Origin: Cepaea nemoralis
Taxonomy: Eukaryota; Mollusca; Gastropoda; Stylommatophora; Helicidae
DNA length: 64,000 bases
Assembly: GCA_014155875.1 (NCBI GenBank)
Contig: JACEFZ010001343.1
Coordinates: 310,001-374,000 of the forward strand
Reading direction: 5' to 3'
The translations under genes were made by a program, and so were the position numbers. This document shows, one piece after another, positions 52,600 to 64,000 of this stretch. Within the stretch, counting starts at the first letter, position 1. The number at the start of each line of letters is the position of its first letter. The notes under the pieces are model-generated. The model was not told where the DNA came from, ran no database searches, and saw only the letters and a program-made list of their open reading frames with translations.

Positions 52600-55500
52600 C
52601 TGTTGGTGATAAAGATAATGGGTGTACAACGCAGTAAGACTATTTCGCAGCACAGACTCGACCACATATTTATCATCTGCCAAAGAAATTCTAGAGACTA
52701 ACAATATCTTTGCTACACCGCATGTATCACAGAGAGAAAATCCTTATCCGTCAGAGCAGAGGAGCACGAGGAACACAACAATATTTCACGCCCGAGAGGG
52801 AGACGGAACCGAAGCCACACGATAAGTAAAAGGAGGTCATGTTGTGGTGACTTGTGTAGGTTAGAGGTCACAGACAGTCATAGAATATTGTCTCGTCAGT
52901 AGCGAGGGTGTGGGGATATAAGCCACGCGTGATATTTAAGGTGAATTATGATAGGACTTATACAGACGTAATGCTGGCAATGACAGACAAATACGCCTTG
53001 GCGAGGCTGAAGAAAATAATCCGAGCCGTGATCTGGTTTAGTTTATGATGATTACTATCTGATTCTATCGTCTGAACGTTGGGGTGTCGCAGTAGCTAGC
53101 AAGAGGCTGAGAGGCTAGAATGCCGGGTTCATTCTTCGTGATTCTGGGACCCTTGTTCGAATCCTCGTAAGTGTGTGATCTGTCGAGCGAAAAAAGAAAA
53201 CCTAACCTGCACAGTAGTTCGCGACAGCCAGATGCGACCTTATTCCAATCCTCAGAGCTGAAGACATGTTTCTCTGTCCCTACACCGGAAGGCACACCGT
53301 AAGCAGTAGATGACATGATGACAGATCCACCTAAAATGGTAGCCCAGCTCATTTGCTGGAAAGAAAAGGCGATGTAGTTTGAAGAGAATTAATCAGAGCC
53401 TGTGTGTGCGGTTCGTTGTGATGATTATATTCTCACACTGTTATTGGCTCTGTAGTTCAGATGGCCCAGTGCTAGTAACACTTTCCTACCACCACTCTGT
53501 GGTCATAGTTCTTTCTGTCAAATCCCCGTGTGTCGAGGCGATGATGTTGATGTGAGGCTCCGAAGTCGACCCATCCACTAATAGCACAGAGTGGCCAGCA
53601 CTCTTGACCAGCTGTCCTGGTCGTCATGTGTTCCACATCTCATTCGTGTTTAATTTGGGTACCAGGAAACGTTATGCGAAGTAAGCGCGTGTGATATTGA
53701 CCGCATCACTCATCCACTGCCGGTTGGTCTATAAAGATTTGGGCTATCACCTTATACCCGAATGCGGATGAATACACGTAAAATATCCTTTATTTTTTAC
53801 ATCTTACAAAGAGGGAGAGATGTATATGTGGGGATGTTTGTTAAGACGAATTTCAATGCAGACATTATATACTCAAACCAGACCGTCTCTTCTTGTACCC
53901 ACTACACACGCGACATCTTAATGCCGTCCATCACACCCGTAGCAGTGTGTGTTCGCTCCAGCGTGTAGTTTGTTTTGGGTGGGTTTTCTGATGTTGTCTC
54001 CGGCAACACAGCCTTCTGAGCTGCTCTGCAGCTGCTCTTTCCATTTTCACATGTTGTGGTTGTAACGCGTACACGGTGGACTATCTTTGTTGTTCGTCAC
54101 CTTGTCTGGGTAAGCTGAAACTCCCTAATATACAATTTACAAAAGACAACAATACATTACACGACGATTGGGAGGGTGTAGGGGGAGCGGTGGTTGTGAG
54201 TTGATGATAGATCAGACAGACGAGATGGCTACCTAAATCTAAATGGTGAACGGAAGACAGATATGCAGGCAGACACATCGATATCAGTTTATGTTGCTAT
54301 AGAATTGTACTAAGTGGATGACGAAATGACAGATATGCAGGCAGAAACATCGTAAAAATACTCATTTATGTGCTTGAATTGTAACTAAGGGGATGAACGA
54401 AGACAGATATGCAGGCAGATATAGTAGTTTTAATCATTTAGGTTAGCTTGATGTGTAACTAAGTGGATGAAGCCATGGTGACATGTTGGTCAGGGCGCTT
54501 GCCTACCAAGGAAGATGGTCGGGTTCATTTCTGCCTTATTTCCAACCATAAGGCTCTGGGGTTGATTCATCATCATCCAGTGCTTGTCGGCTGGCTTGGG
54601 CGACAATGCCTCTCCTCAAACTGCGATCATCTCGACGGCATGGATCAATTCGTGTGACTCCCTCCGTGACATGACAAAGACTGTCAGGAATTTTCTCACG
54701 CTGCCTTTCTCTATTTATCTTCCCCAATCTTTCCGGTTGTCCCCACATGGTCCAGTTTTGTGTCTTCTCATAATGTGGCTATAAAACGATGACTGCTTCT
54801 TTCTGATGTTTGTGTATAAGTTGTCTTTGTGACACAGCTTCCCTCAAAATATGCAGATGCTCACTTTAGTGTCCAATGAGTTTCAACATCCTCTATAAGA
54901 CCACATCTCCAGCTTCCAGGTTTTTTTGTGTTTTCCGCCTGTTTACTCATTGTCCAGATTCCCAGCGTATTTTAAAAGTGGGTTTCTATAACATACTAGA
55001 ACTATTTTTCTAACTTTAAATGACAATGGCTGTTTGGCACAAACGTTTCAGTTGATAGAATGAAGTCTTGCCTGTCTATTTTGTTCTTTATCTCAGGGAT
55101 GCATACTTCCTCTGATGTTATCCATGTGCGCGAAGATAGATGTCGAATGTTCCGCACTTGCAAATAATAATATCATTTACTTTAATTGCACAGGTTTAGG
55201 CACAATCTGTTTCATGATATCATTTTTAACATTTAATTGCATACATTTGCTTGATGATGATCGGGTATAACATGTAGCTCATGATGCCCCTAACGCCGAA
55301 GAAACTTCACTGGAATCCTCCTACACAAAAACTCGTTCTCTTTATTGATTTGTTTACTGCCATGATGGTCTTATACAGCGTGGTTTCTCCCTGACTTTCG
55401 ACGGTTTCTGTATGGGGTGACTGGAGGGTGGTTCCGCACCATAATAAGGTAGCGAGACAATTTTCATATTGTACTGCGATTTCCGGAAGGAATGTACAAG

Positions 55501-56343
55501 AACGAACTGGCTATCACTCATCCCGTGATTGTAGACCTCTAGAATATGTGAAGGTTCAACCCTTCAGCAGCCACAAAGCAAATGCATTGACTTCCTTGCT
55601 TAGAGAGAGAGAAATAGAGATGGTAAGAGAGTGAGAGAGAGAGTGAGAGAGAGAGAGGGAGAGAGGGGTAGAGAAAACAGAGAGAGAGGTGAGGTAGAGA
55701 ATGGGGAGAGTAGAGTAGAAAGCGAGGAGAGAGCGAGAGAGAGAGAGAGAGTAGAGAGAGATGAGGAGAACCCTCAGAGAGAGACGAGAGAGACTGAGAG
55801 AGGAGAGAGAGAGGAGGGAGAGGACGAACGAACGACCGAACAATCTTTATTTTCAAGGGTTACGAAGTTGGGCACGCAGGCCCGTCTGACATTCGGCCTT
55901 CTCTTTCTTTCCTATATAGATAGACAGACGACATGGACAGACCGACAGACAGACAGACAGACAGACAGACAGGACAGACAGATAGAGAGATAGATTAGAT
56001 GATAGATCGATAGCTATATAGATTGTCATCGTCTGCCTCTATATCGTAACCGACATGGTCATACGGGCAACAATAAATCTGTTCGCTATGAGATCGAATA
56101 TTTATTGGATGAATGATACAGTTGAGCGCAGTGGGTAAACAGACCCGCGCTATCTTATATTACATATCACAGATAGTTAACATCAACATATAGTTGTCAG
56201 ACAACACAGCTCGCCACTAGCTATCGATGTAGTATATAGTCTATGCACTCTCTGATGAGTCCTCTGCAGGCAGGCCTTGTTGCCTCTCTCAGTCCGTCTG
56301 TCCTCTCCCGGTCTACACGTGTCCCAATCCGACACGTTTTTTT
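51839..56343 (+). repeat. Unit B of the array, with many small indels
   Basis: Same order as unit A but with four H-tail/(GA)n modules (51839, 52029, 52223, 52466). Against A and C it has a single-base or few-base gain or loss every few tens of bases (for example 52920-53400, 54060-54440, 55920-56260). LINE and SINE frames are broken by these. Sequencing error is the simplest cause; real decay is possible. Confidence 0.92.
54560..55260 (-). pseudogene. LINE reverse transcriptase C-terminal part (unit B), heavily shifted
   Basis: Same segment as in units A and C, with extra indels. GQPERLGKINRERQREKIPD followed by SLCHVTEGVTRIDPCRR is readable at 54600-54748 on the minus strand. Confidence 0.65.
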
Positions 56344-56397
56344 TGTGAAGGCCTAAAACTTCACACCACAAGGTAATATCTAGAGACTACATTACTT

Positions 56398-56460
<63 letters not shown>

Positions 56461-56887
56461 GAGGGAGAGAGAGATAGGGAACGAGAGAGAAAGAGGGAGA
56501 GAGAGAGAGTTAAAAAGTGAGGGAGAGAAGGAGAGCACAAGTAAGAGAGAGAATTTGTGAAGGCCTAAAACTTCACACCACAAAGGTAATATCTATAAGA
56601 CTACATTACTTTAGAGAGTGAGTGAGAGAGAGAGAGAGAGAGAGGGGGGGGGAGGGAGAGAGAGGAAGAGACGAGAGAAAGAGAGAGAGAGAGAGTTAAA
56701 GGGCGAGGAAGAGAAGGAGAGCACAAGTAAGAGAGAGAATTTGTGAAGGTCTAAAACTTCGCACCACAAGGGCAGTATCTATTGGGCTTTATTACTTTAG
56801 AGAGAGAGGCGGGGGGGGGGGGGAGAGGAAGAGGAGGAGATAAAGAAAGAGAGACGGAAGAGAGAAAGCGAGGGAGAGAGAGAGAGA

Positions 56888-56941
<54 letters not shown>

Positions 56942-57035
56942 ACGAGGGAGAGAAGGAAAGCAAAAGAGAGAGAGAGGAATTTGTGAGGCTTAAAACTTCA
57001 CACTCCAAGGGCAGTATCTATGGAACTGCCTAACT

Positions 57036-57067
<32 letters not shown>

Positions 57068-57080
57068 AGAGAAGAGAGAG

Positions 57081-57123
<43 letters not shown>

Positions 57124-60100
57124 TGGTTGGTGGATAAAGATAATGGGTGTAGCAACGCAGTAAGACTATTTCGCAGCACAGACTCGACCACATATTTATC
57201 ATCTGCCAAAGAAAATTCTAGAGACTAACAATATCTTTGCTACACCGAATGTAATCACAGAGAGAAAATCACCTTATCCGTCAGAGCAGAGAGAACGAGG
57301 AACAACCATTTTCACGCCCGAGAGGCGGAACCAGAAGCCACCACAGATAAGTAATAGGAGGTCGTGTGTTGGGGGAGGGGGGGGGGTTAGAGGTCACAGA
57401 CAGTCATGAATATGTCACAGCGATGGGTGTGTGGAATATAAGCCAACGCGTGGGGGAATATTTAAGGTGAATTATGGGGAACTTATACAGAGTAATGCTA
57501 GCAATACAGACGCGCCTTGGCGAGGCTTGAAGAAATTAATCAGAGCCGTGATCTGGTTAGTTATGATGATTAATACCTGATTCTGATCGATCTGAAGTTG
57601 GGGTGTCGCAGTAGTTAGCAAGAGGCTAGAATGCCGGGTTCTTCTTCGGGAGACCCTTGTTCGAATCCTCGGTAAAGTGTGGATTTTTTTTCCTGTCGGA
57701 GGCGAAAAAAAGAAAACCCTAACCTGCACAGTTCGCAGAGCCAGGCGACCTTAATTCCTCAGGCTGAAGACATGTTCCACTGTTCCTACACCGGAAGGTA
57801 CACCGTAAGCAGTAGATGACATGACAGATCCAACCTAAAATGGTACCAGGACATTTTCTGGAAAGAAAAGGCGAGGTTTGAAGAAATTAATCAGATCCTC
57901 GGTGTGGTTAGTTGTGATGATTAATATCTGACTGTTATTTATTTGTAGCTCCGGTGGCCCAGAAGCTAGTACACTTTCCTACCAACCTGGTGGTGGTCAT
58001 TTCTACGAATCCCCCGTATGGTGGCGATTTTAAAAAAAAGTTGATGTGGGCTCCGAGGTCGACCCATCCAATAATAGCGCAGTGGCCAGCACACTTGCCG
58101 ACTGTCCTGGTCGTCATGTGTTCCAATCTCATTCGTGGTCTGGATGTTTGAAAGTTGACATGGGCTCCTAGACATAAGACAGACACAGTTTAATATGGGT
58201 ACCAGGAAACGTTACGCGAGGTAAAGGCGTCGGATGTAATATTGACCGCATCACTCATCCAGTGCCGGTTGGTCTATAAAGATATGGGGCTAGCACCTTA
58301 TACCCAATGCGGATGAATACACGTAAAAATATCCGTGACTTTTACATCTTACAAACAGAGAGATATATATTTTGGGGATGTTTGGTTAAGGATGAATGTC
58401 AATGCAGACAAATATACCACAGTCTCTTCCTGTACACCACTACACCAGGAGCATCTTAATGCCGTTCACAAACCCCGTTGCAATGGTGATGTTCCAGCTA
58501 TATGCTTACTAGAATCATACATCTTATAGTTTGTTCTGGGTGGGTTTTCTGATCGTTAAATGTTGTCTCCGGCAACAGCCTGTCTGAGCTGCTCTTTTCC
58601 AATTTTCAAATGCTGTGGGATTTGTAAAGCGCACACTGGACTCTCTTTGTTTGTCGCCCTTGTCTGAGTAAGCTAACTCCCTATCCATTACACGATGAAT
58701 TGGAGGAAGGGGGGGGGGGGGCGCGGGGGGTTGGTAAGTTGATTGATAGACAGACAGACAGATGGCTACCTAAATCTAAATGGATGAATGGAAAGACAGA
58801 TATGCAGGCAGAAACAATCGTTTACGCATTTATATTGCTTGAATTGTAACTAAGTGGATGAAGCCATGGTGACATGTTGGTCAGGGCGCTTGCCTACTAA
58901 GGAAGAGGGTCGGGTTCATTTCTGCCGTATTCCCCCCCCCCCCCCCCCCAACCAGTAAGGCTCTGGGGTTGATTCATCATCATCCAGTGCATTGTCGGCT
59001 GGCTTGGGCGACAATGCCTCTCCTCAAACTGCGATCTCCGACGGCATGGATCAATTCGTGTGACTCCCTTCCGTGACATGACAAAGACTGTCAGGAATTT
59101 TCTCACGCTGCCTTTCTCTATTTATCTTTCCCCAAATCTTTCCGGTTGTCCCAACATGGTCCAGTTTTGTGTCTTCTCATAATGTGGCTATAAAAACGAT
59201 GGCTGCTTCTTTCTGATGTTTGTGATAAGTTGTCTTTGTGACACAGCTTCCCTCAAAATATGCAGATTGCTCACTTTAGGTGTCCAATGAATTTTCAACA
59301 TTCCTCTATAAGACCACATCTCCAAGGCTTCCAGGTTTTTTTTGTGTTTTTCCCGCCTGTTTACTCATTGTCCAGGATTCCCAGCCGTATGTTAAAAGTG
59401 GTTCTATATAACATACTAGAACTATTTTTCTAACTTTAAATGACAATGGCTTTTTGCACAAAACGTTATTCATTTGATAGAATGAAGTCTTTGCTTGTCC
59501 TATTTTGTTCTTTATCTCAGTGATGCATCTTCCATCTGATGTTATCCATGTGCGAAGATAGATGTCTGAATTTCCGCACTTGCCCCAAAATAATATCATT
59601 TACTTTAATTGCACATTTAGGCACAATCTGTTTCATTGATATCATTTTTAACATTTAATTTGCATACATTTGCTTGATGATGATCGGGTATAACATGTAG
59701 CTCATGATGCCCCCTAACGGACGAAGAAACTTCACTGGAATCCTCATTAACATCGTTATCTTTATTGATTTTGTTTACTGCCATGATTGTCTTATACAGC
59801 GGTGGTTTCCCCTTGACTTTCGACGGTTTCTGTATGGTTGACTGGGGGGCTGATTCAGTACCATAAAAAAGTAATCAGACAATTTTCAATATTGTCTGCG
59901 AATTGTCCGGAAGGAAATGTTACAAGAAAGGGAAATGGTTACCCTCATCCCGTGTCATGACCTAGAATATGTGAAGGTTAACCCTTCACGCCACAAAGGC
60001 AAAATGCATTTGACTTCCTTGGCTTAGAGAGAGAGAGAGAGAGAAATAGAGATGGTAAGAGAGAGAGTGAGAGAGAGAGAGAGTAGAGAGAGAGAGAGAG

Positions 60101-60163
60101 AGGGGGTAGAGAAAAACAGAGAGAGAAGGTGAGGTAGAGAATGGGGAGAGTAGGAGAGAAAGC

Positions 60164-60210
<47 letters not shown>

Positions 60211-60311
60211 GGAGAGGACGAACGAACGAACGAACAATCTTTATTTTCAAAGGGTTAAGTATTGGGCACGCAGGCCCGTCTGACATTCTGCCCTTCTTCT
60301 TTCTTTCCTAT

Positions 60312-60364
<53 letters not shown>

Positions 60365-60388
60365 TAGATAGATAGATAGATAGATATT

Positions 60389-60474
<86 letters not shown>

Positions 60475-60480
60475 TAGATA
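56344..60480 (+). repeat. Unit C of the array
   Basis: Four H-tail/(GA)n modules (56344, 56553, 56739, 56973), then the same order as A: SINE G 57598-57768, SINE C 57945-58318, SINE H head 58855, antisense LINE 58975-59700, SINE H tail 59830-60025, GA tract, dispersed end 60216, (ACAG)n(GATA)n 60312-60480. Very close to A in the unique parts; only one 60-bp GACAGATATGC unit instead of three. Confidence 0.93.
58975..59700 (-). pseudogene. LINE reverse transcriptase C-terminal part (unit C), best preserved
   Basis: 59306-59599 reads on the minus strand FWGKCGNSDIYLRTWITSDG, RCITEIKNKIGQAKTSFYQM, VLVCYIEPLLTYGWESWTMS and KQ. This is the RT-to-C-terminal connection typical of endonuclease-type non-LTR retroelements. 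The Y.G(T)..TSDG, AK..F and Y(I)EP.L.YG motifs are in order. Downstream the frame changes before FVMSRKGVTRIDPC. No endonuclease or RT catalytic (F/Y)ADD part is present. Confidence 0.75.
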
Positions 60481-60481
60481 A

Positions 60482-60516
<35 letters not shown>

Positions 60517-61010
60517 CAGGGCAGCATGACTGGTTGACCGGTGATGTGATGGGTGTAGCAATGCACTAAGACTATTTCGCAACACCAATCCGATCATATA
60601 TTAATCATCTGCCAAAGCATAATTGTAGTCACTAACAATATCCTTGCTACGCCGAAGGAAATCACGGCAAGAAAATTCACCTTATCCATCAGAGCAGAGA
60701 GAACGCTGAACAGCAATTTTTCACGCCTGAGAGACGGAATCAGAAGCCACCACGATAAGTAATAAGAGGTCGTGTGGCGGGTCAGAGGTCACAGACAGTC
60801 ATGAATATTGTCACAGCGATGGTGTGGAATATAAGCCAGCTTGTGGGGAATATTTAAGGTGAATTATGGGGAACTTATTCAGGGTAATGTTGGCAATACA
60901 GACGCGTCTCGGCGAGGTTTGAAGAAATTAATCGAAGCCTGGGAGTAGTCGGTTGTAATGATTAATAACTGATTCTTATCGATCTTATTGATCGTCTTGT
61001 CCAGTAAAAA
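60481..61010 (+). repeat. Partial unit D of the array
   Basis: From a GA run into ATGGGTGTAGCAATGCACTA and on to GATTCTTATCGATCT. It corresponds to 48150-48625 of unit A but is more diverged, and stops where SINE G would begin. Its H-tail modules are missing. Confidence 0.85.
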
Positions 61011-61029
61011 CGGGGACAAAGGCTGTGAT

Positions 61030-61960
61030 ATATTTGAAAACTCGTCATCATCAACATCAGCAGCAGTAGCGCCACCAACACCAACAATAACATCACCGGT
61101 AGCAGCTGCACCAACAAGATCCTCATCATCGTTAGCAGCACCAACAATAACATCATCGGCAGCAGTAACACCGACAATAACATCATCGCCAGCAGTAACA
61201 CCAACAATAACATCATCGCCAGCAGTAACACCAACAATAACATCATCGCCAGCAGTAACACCAACAATAACATCATCGCCAGCAGTAACACCAACAATAA
61301 CATCATCGCCAGCAGTAACAACAACAATAACATCATCGCCAGCAGTAACACCAACAATAACATCATCGGCAGCAGTAACACCAACAATAACATCATCGCC
61401 AGCAGTAACACCAACAATAACATCATCGCCAGCAGTAACACCAACAATAACATCATCGGCAGCAGTAACAACAACAATAACATCATCGCCAGCAGTAACA
61501 CCAACAATAACATCAGCGCCAGCAGTAACACCAACAATAACATCATCGCCAGCAGTAACACCAACAATAACATCATCGCCAGCAGTAACACCAACAATAC
61601 ATCATCGCCAGCAGTACACACCAACAATAACATCATCGCCACGCAGTAACAACACAATAACATCATCGCCAGCAGTAACACCAACATACAATCAATCGCC
61701 AGCAGTAACAACAACAATAACATCATCGCCAGCAGTAACACCAACAATAACATCATCGCCAGCAGTAACACCAACAATAACATCATCGCCAGCAGTAACA
61801 ACAACAATAACATCATCGCCAGCAGTAACACCAACAATAACATCATCGCCAGCAGTTAACAACAACATATAACATCATCGCCAGCCAGTAACAACAACAA
61901 TAACATCATCGCCAGCAGTAACACCAACAATAACATCATCGCCAGCAGTAACAACAACAT
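61030..61960. repeat. 30-bp satellite, ~30 copies
   Basis: CCAACAATAACATCATCGCC-AGCAGTAACA in perfect register for long stretches (61200-61590), with (C/A)CAACA and C/G variants. Ten codons per unit, so both strands are open for about 294 codons: plus TITSSPAVTP repeats, minus MMLLLVLLLA repeats. Indels at 61597-61700 and 61857-61885 disturb it. No gene is claimed. Confidence 0.97.
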
Positions 61961-61976
61961 CAAAGTAAAGGGCTTC

Positions 61977-62275
61977 CTTTTTTTGGCACCTCACTCACTT
62001 TGAACTCAGCGTAGTCCATACACGGGCTACTAATTCTAGTGCCCTTGTCTGAGTTTTATGTGTGGATTAGCTTTCCCTATTACCAGTGTCCCTCGCCATC
62101 AGGCGAACCCACTCCGACTTCTGAAGTACTTGTGATTTACGTCCTCAAGGCAGGGGAGAGAAGTTAGTAACGTAGCCCAGCTGACCGGTGTAGAGGTTGA
62201 CCCCTGCTATCTCGACATTACCATACCGGAAGTTTAAGAAAAAAGTTCTTATCCATTCTGCCACGCTGACCTCCT
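61977..62275 (-). repeat. SINE A copy
   Basis: CCTTTTTTTGGCACC, CACTTTGAACTCAGCGTAGT, GTCCCTCGCCATCAGGCGAA, GAGGTTGACCCCTGC, CCACGCTGACCTCC head. It starts 15 bp after the satellite. Confidence 0.87.
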
Positions 62276-62290
62276 AGCTTACTATTAAAA

Positions 62291-62815
62291 TTAATCAATC
62301 AATCAATCAGGTGCCGTCTCCGCAATGAAGGTTGGCTGAAATGGATCTCCAACACTGTCTCTCTCTCGCCCTGACTGTACATTCTGTCAGGCTGATGCTC
62401 GTCCATCTCTTGATGTTATCCTCCCACTTGTATCGTTGTCTACCTCTTGCTCGCTTGCCCTCAATATTGCCTTCCAGTATGGTTTTTATAAGAGTATCAT
62501 GTGAGTAAGAGTAACGTGGCCAAAATATTTCACTTGTCTCCTCTTTATTTCTTTCATCAACTCTCTCTTCATTCCCAGTTTTTCTAGGATCTCTGCATTT
62601 AATTGTTTTTGTTTCCATGAAATACAACCTATTTGTCTGTATATCCACATCTCCAGGGCTTCTATGCGACTTTCTAGTTGCTTATTCAATGTCCAGGCTT
62701 CCGCGCCATACAGTAACGTTGGATATACGTAGCATTTGACAATTCTCATTTTTAATGCGTCATTAATCTCTCTAGATTGAAAATAAGGGTATCGATAACT
62801 CCATCTCATCATGCA
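62291..62815 (-). mobile_element. 5'-truncated LINE: C-terminal end of the reverse transcriptase and (TGAT)n tail
   Basis: Two overlapping minus-strand frames join by one frameshift near 62500-62600: [60 protein letters not shown] and ILEGNIEGKRARGRQRYKWE, DNIKRWTSISLTECTVRARE, ISANL. These are the C-terminal hallmarks of RTE/related endonuclease-RT proteins. The 3' end is GGAGACGGCACC plus (TGAT)4. Inactive. Confidence 0.82.
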
Positions 62816-62819
62816 TCAG

Positions 62820-63145
62820 GTCCTTTATACAACATCGCTCTCACCAAAGCCCGTGGGAAAAGTGTCTCCACCCCAGGTCAGTTCTATGGTCTCATACACC
62901 CTTATGTCCACGGTGTCTGCAAGATCTTGTTTCCATCTTGGTGCTGGAAAACCCCTGTCTCATCTCCCAGGAATCATACCTTTCTTCACTATTCTCTCCT
63001 AGCTGCCGTGGCGTTTGATATGACCAAAGTGATTCAGTTTCCTAGACACGACACTGTGTAGGAGCTAGTCTTCTTCATTGATCAGATCAACGGGCATCAT
63101 TTAGAACAAGTGACTGCTGCAGGCTCTGAGCAGCCCAGTTAAAGT
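62820..63145. other. No gene recognised
   Basis: Small open frames only (62777-63061). The phrase CATGATGAGATGGAG-type LINE sequence ends near 62815. Confidence 0.4.
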
Positions 63146-63147
63146 TA

Positions 63148-63298
63148 GTTATGTATTACAGGACGTCGCAATCAACCCCGTTCGTGATTTACTGAACAAT
63201 GTTAATTCAGTAGTTTTCCATTGCTTTCTGAATGGCCGCCGTCTCAAACCATCAAAATCAACGCAAAGCATTATGCTTCCAAATCGCAGCAGCCGATT
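63148..63298 (-). repeat. SINE B fragment
   Basis: ATTACAGGACGTCGCAATCA-ACCCC, TTCAGTAGTTTTCCATTGCT-TTCTGAATGGCCG. The tRNA-like head is missing or degraded. Confidence 0.65.
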
Positions 63299-63304
63299 CT
63301 TCAC

Positions 63305-63480
63305 TAAATAGTACGCCATGCCGATAATGTTGGCGGTCATGTTTCGTCATCTCGCTCGATCACCAGAGAGGCTCTCGACCATACCACGTGGCCAAGTCAT
63401 CTATATATTAACTTCTCTGCCTTCTCCTTGTTCTTTTCCCCTCGGTCTTGCCCGTTGTCACCAAGTTCTCTAATGTATCA
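63305..63480 (-). mobile_element. LINE 3' end fragment
   Basis: GCCATGCCGATAATGTTGGC-GGTCATG, CTCGATCACCAGAG, CGACCATACCACGTGGCCAA-GTCATCTA, CCCGTTGTCACCAAGTTCTC, matching 15160-15300 and 30005-30170. Confidence 0.65.
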
Positions 63481-63559
63481 CACATAATGATGATGAGTGT
63501 AAGCAAATATAATCTCAACACAATATATCCATCAGACCTCTTGATCACGTGAATATAAA

Positions 63560-63755
63560 ACGTCATGATCGTCTGTCATACCGAGAGACGTGGGTGGTCA
63601 TGGTTCGCATCACACACGACCACCGGAGTTGTGGATAAGGTCTGGTTTTTTGTCCGGAATGCACCATGCGGCCACGCCATCTGGGTATTCATCTAATTCT
63701 CTTCCCCTTGCACTTTTCCCATCAAGTTTGCTAGTTTCCACCAAGTTTAAAATTC
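63560..63755 (-). mobile_element. Second, more diverged LINE 3' end fragment
   Basis: TCATACCGAGAGACGTGGGT-GGTCATGG, GACCACCGGAGTTGTGGAT, CACCATGCGGCCACGCCATC-TGGGTATTCATC, CCACCAAGTTT. Same order as the neighbour at 63305. Confidence 0.55.
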
Positions 63756-63990
63756 ACGCTGTGTTCCCGGAGCCTGTTGGGGAAACAAAGCATAGGAACT
63801 CCGTAACCTACCATGCATGTCATGACAGGCGACTAAGGAATGTTGGCGTGAAACTGGCTGGCTGTCTCATTCCATAGGAAACTTCAGCTGAAAAACCAGA
63901 ACAACCATGTTCTCATGTCTACAAAAGGCTTGGCGCGAGTTGAGGGCCTATGCTATACAGTGTGATGTAAAAATCAGCAGCAGAAGAAAA
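63755..63990 (+). repeat. Repeat X copy
   Basis: CATAGGAACTCCGTAACCTA, CCATGCATGTCATGACAGGC, GACTAAGGAATGTTGGCGTG, GAGTTGAGGGCCTATGCTAT, CAGCAGCAGAAGAAAACC end. Confidence 0.65.
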
Positions 63991-64000
63991 CCATATGCAC

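Overview
The window is animal nuclear DNA: about 64 kb, AT-rich, with one split protein-coding gene in a dense field of retroelement fragments, microsatellites and minisatellites. The GT-AG introns, tRNA-derived SINEs, Penelope-like and non-LTR retroelement remnants, and hAT and piggyBac footprints point to an invertebrate metazoan. A mollusc or other lophotrochozoan is my guess, at low confidence. No bacterial gene, rRNA gene, functional tRNA gene or CRISPR array was seen.

The only gene I recognise is MTHFR (5,10-methylenetetrahydrofolate reductase), on the plus strand at 13991-34731. It has ten coding exons, all with canonical splice sites and compatible phases. The exons add up to a 711-residue enzyme if two extra bases in exon 2 are treated as errors. 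Those bases shift the frame twice inside the conserved catalytic barrel. The introns carry most of the other features: a partial copy of exon 1, a Penelope remnant, LINE remnants, an 87-bp-arm palindrome, a piggyBac-type element, and a 73-bp minisatellite that runs almost to the exon 9 acceptor.

Layout: 1-1650 and 8850-10530 are two inverted copies of an unclassified repeat (here 'Y'). 5440-6236 holds a Penelope-like GIY-YIG fragment, a candidate hammerhead ribozyme and a Y-type end with a (GAA)n tail. 11.6-13.9 kb is SINEs and the region upstream of MTHFR. 13.9-34.7 kb is MTHFR. 35.3-43.4 kb holds five minisatellite or satellite blocks (60, 28, 58 and 23 bp units) with SINEs between them. 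43.6-44.6 kb is a complete-looking 1009-bp hAT-type element with an 8-bp target duplication. 44.6-46.6 kb has duplicated SINEs and a 39-bp satellite. 47.8-61.0 kb is a tandem array of three ~4.0-4.5-kb units plus a partial fourth. 61.0-61.96 kb is a 30-bp satellite open on both strands. 62-64 kb is SINE, LINE and other repeats.

Repeat families are named here for convenience only: SINE A (tRNA-Leu-like head), B, C, E, F, G, H, plus X and Y. Most long open frames outside MTHFR are by-products of satellites whose unit length is a multiple of three, or of dinucleotide and trinucleotide runs. They are not reported as genes.
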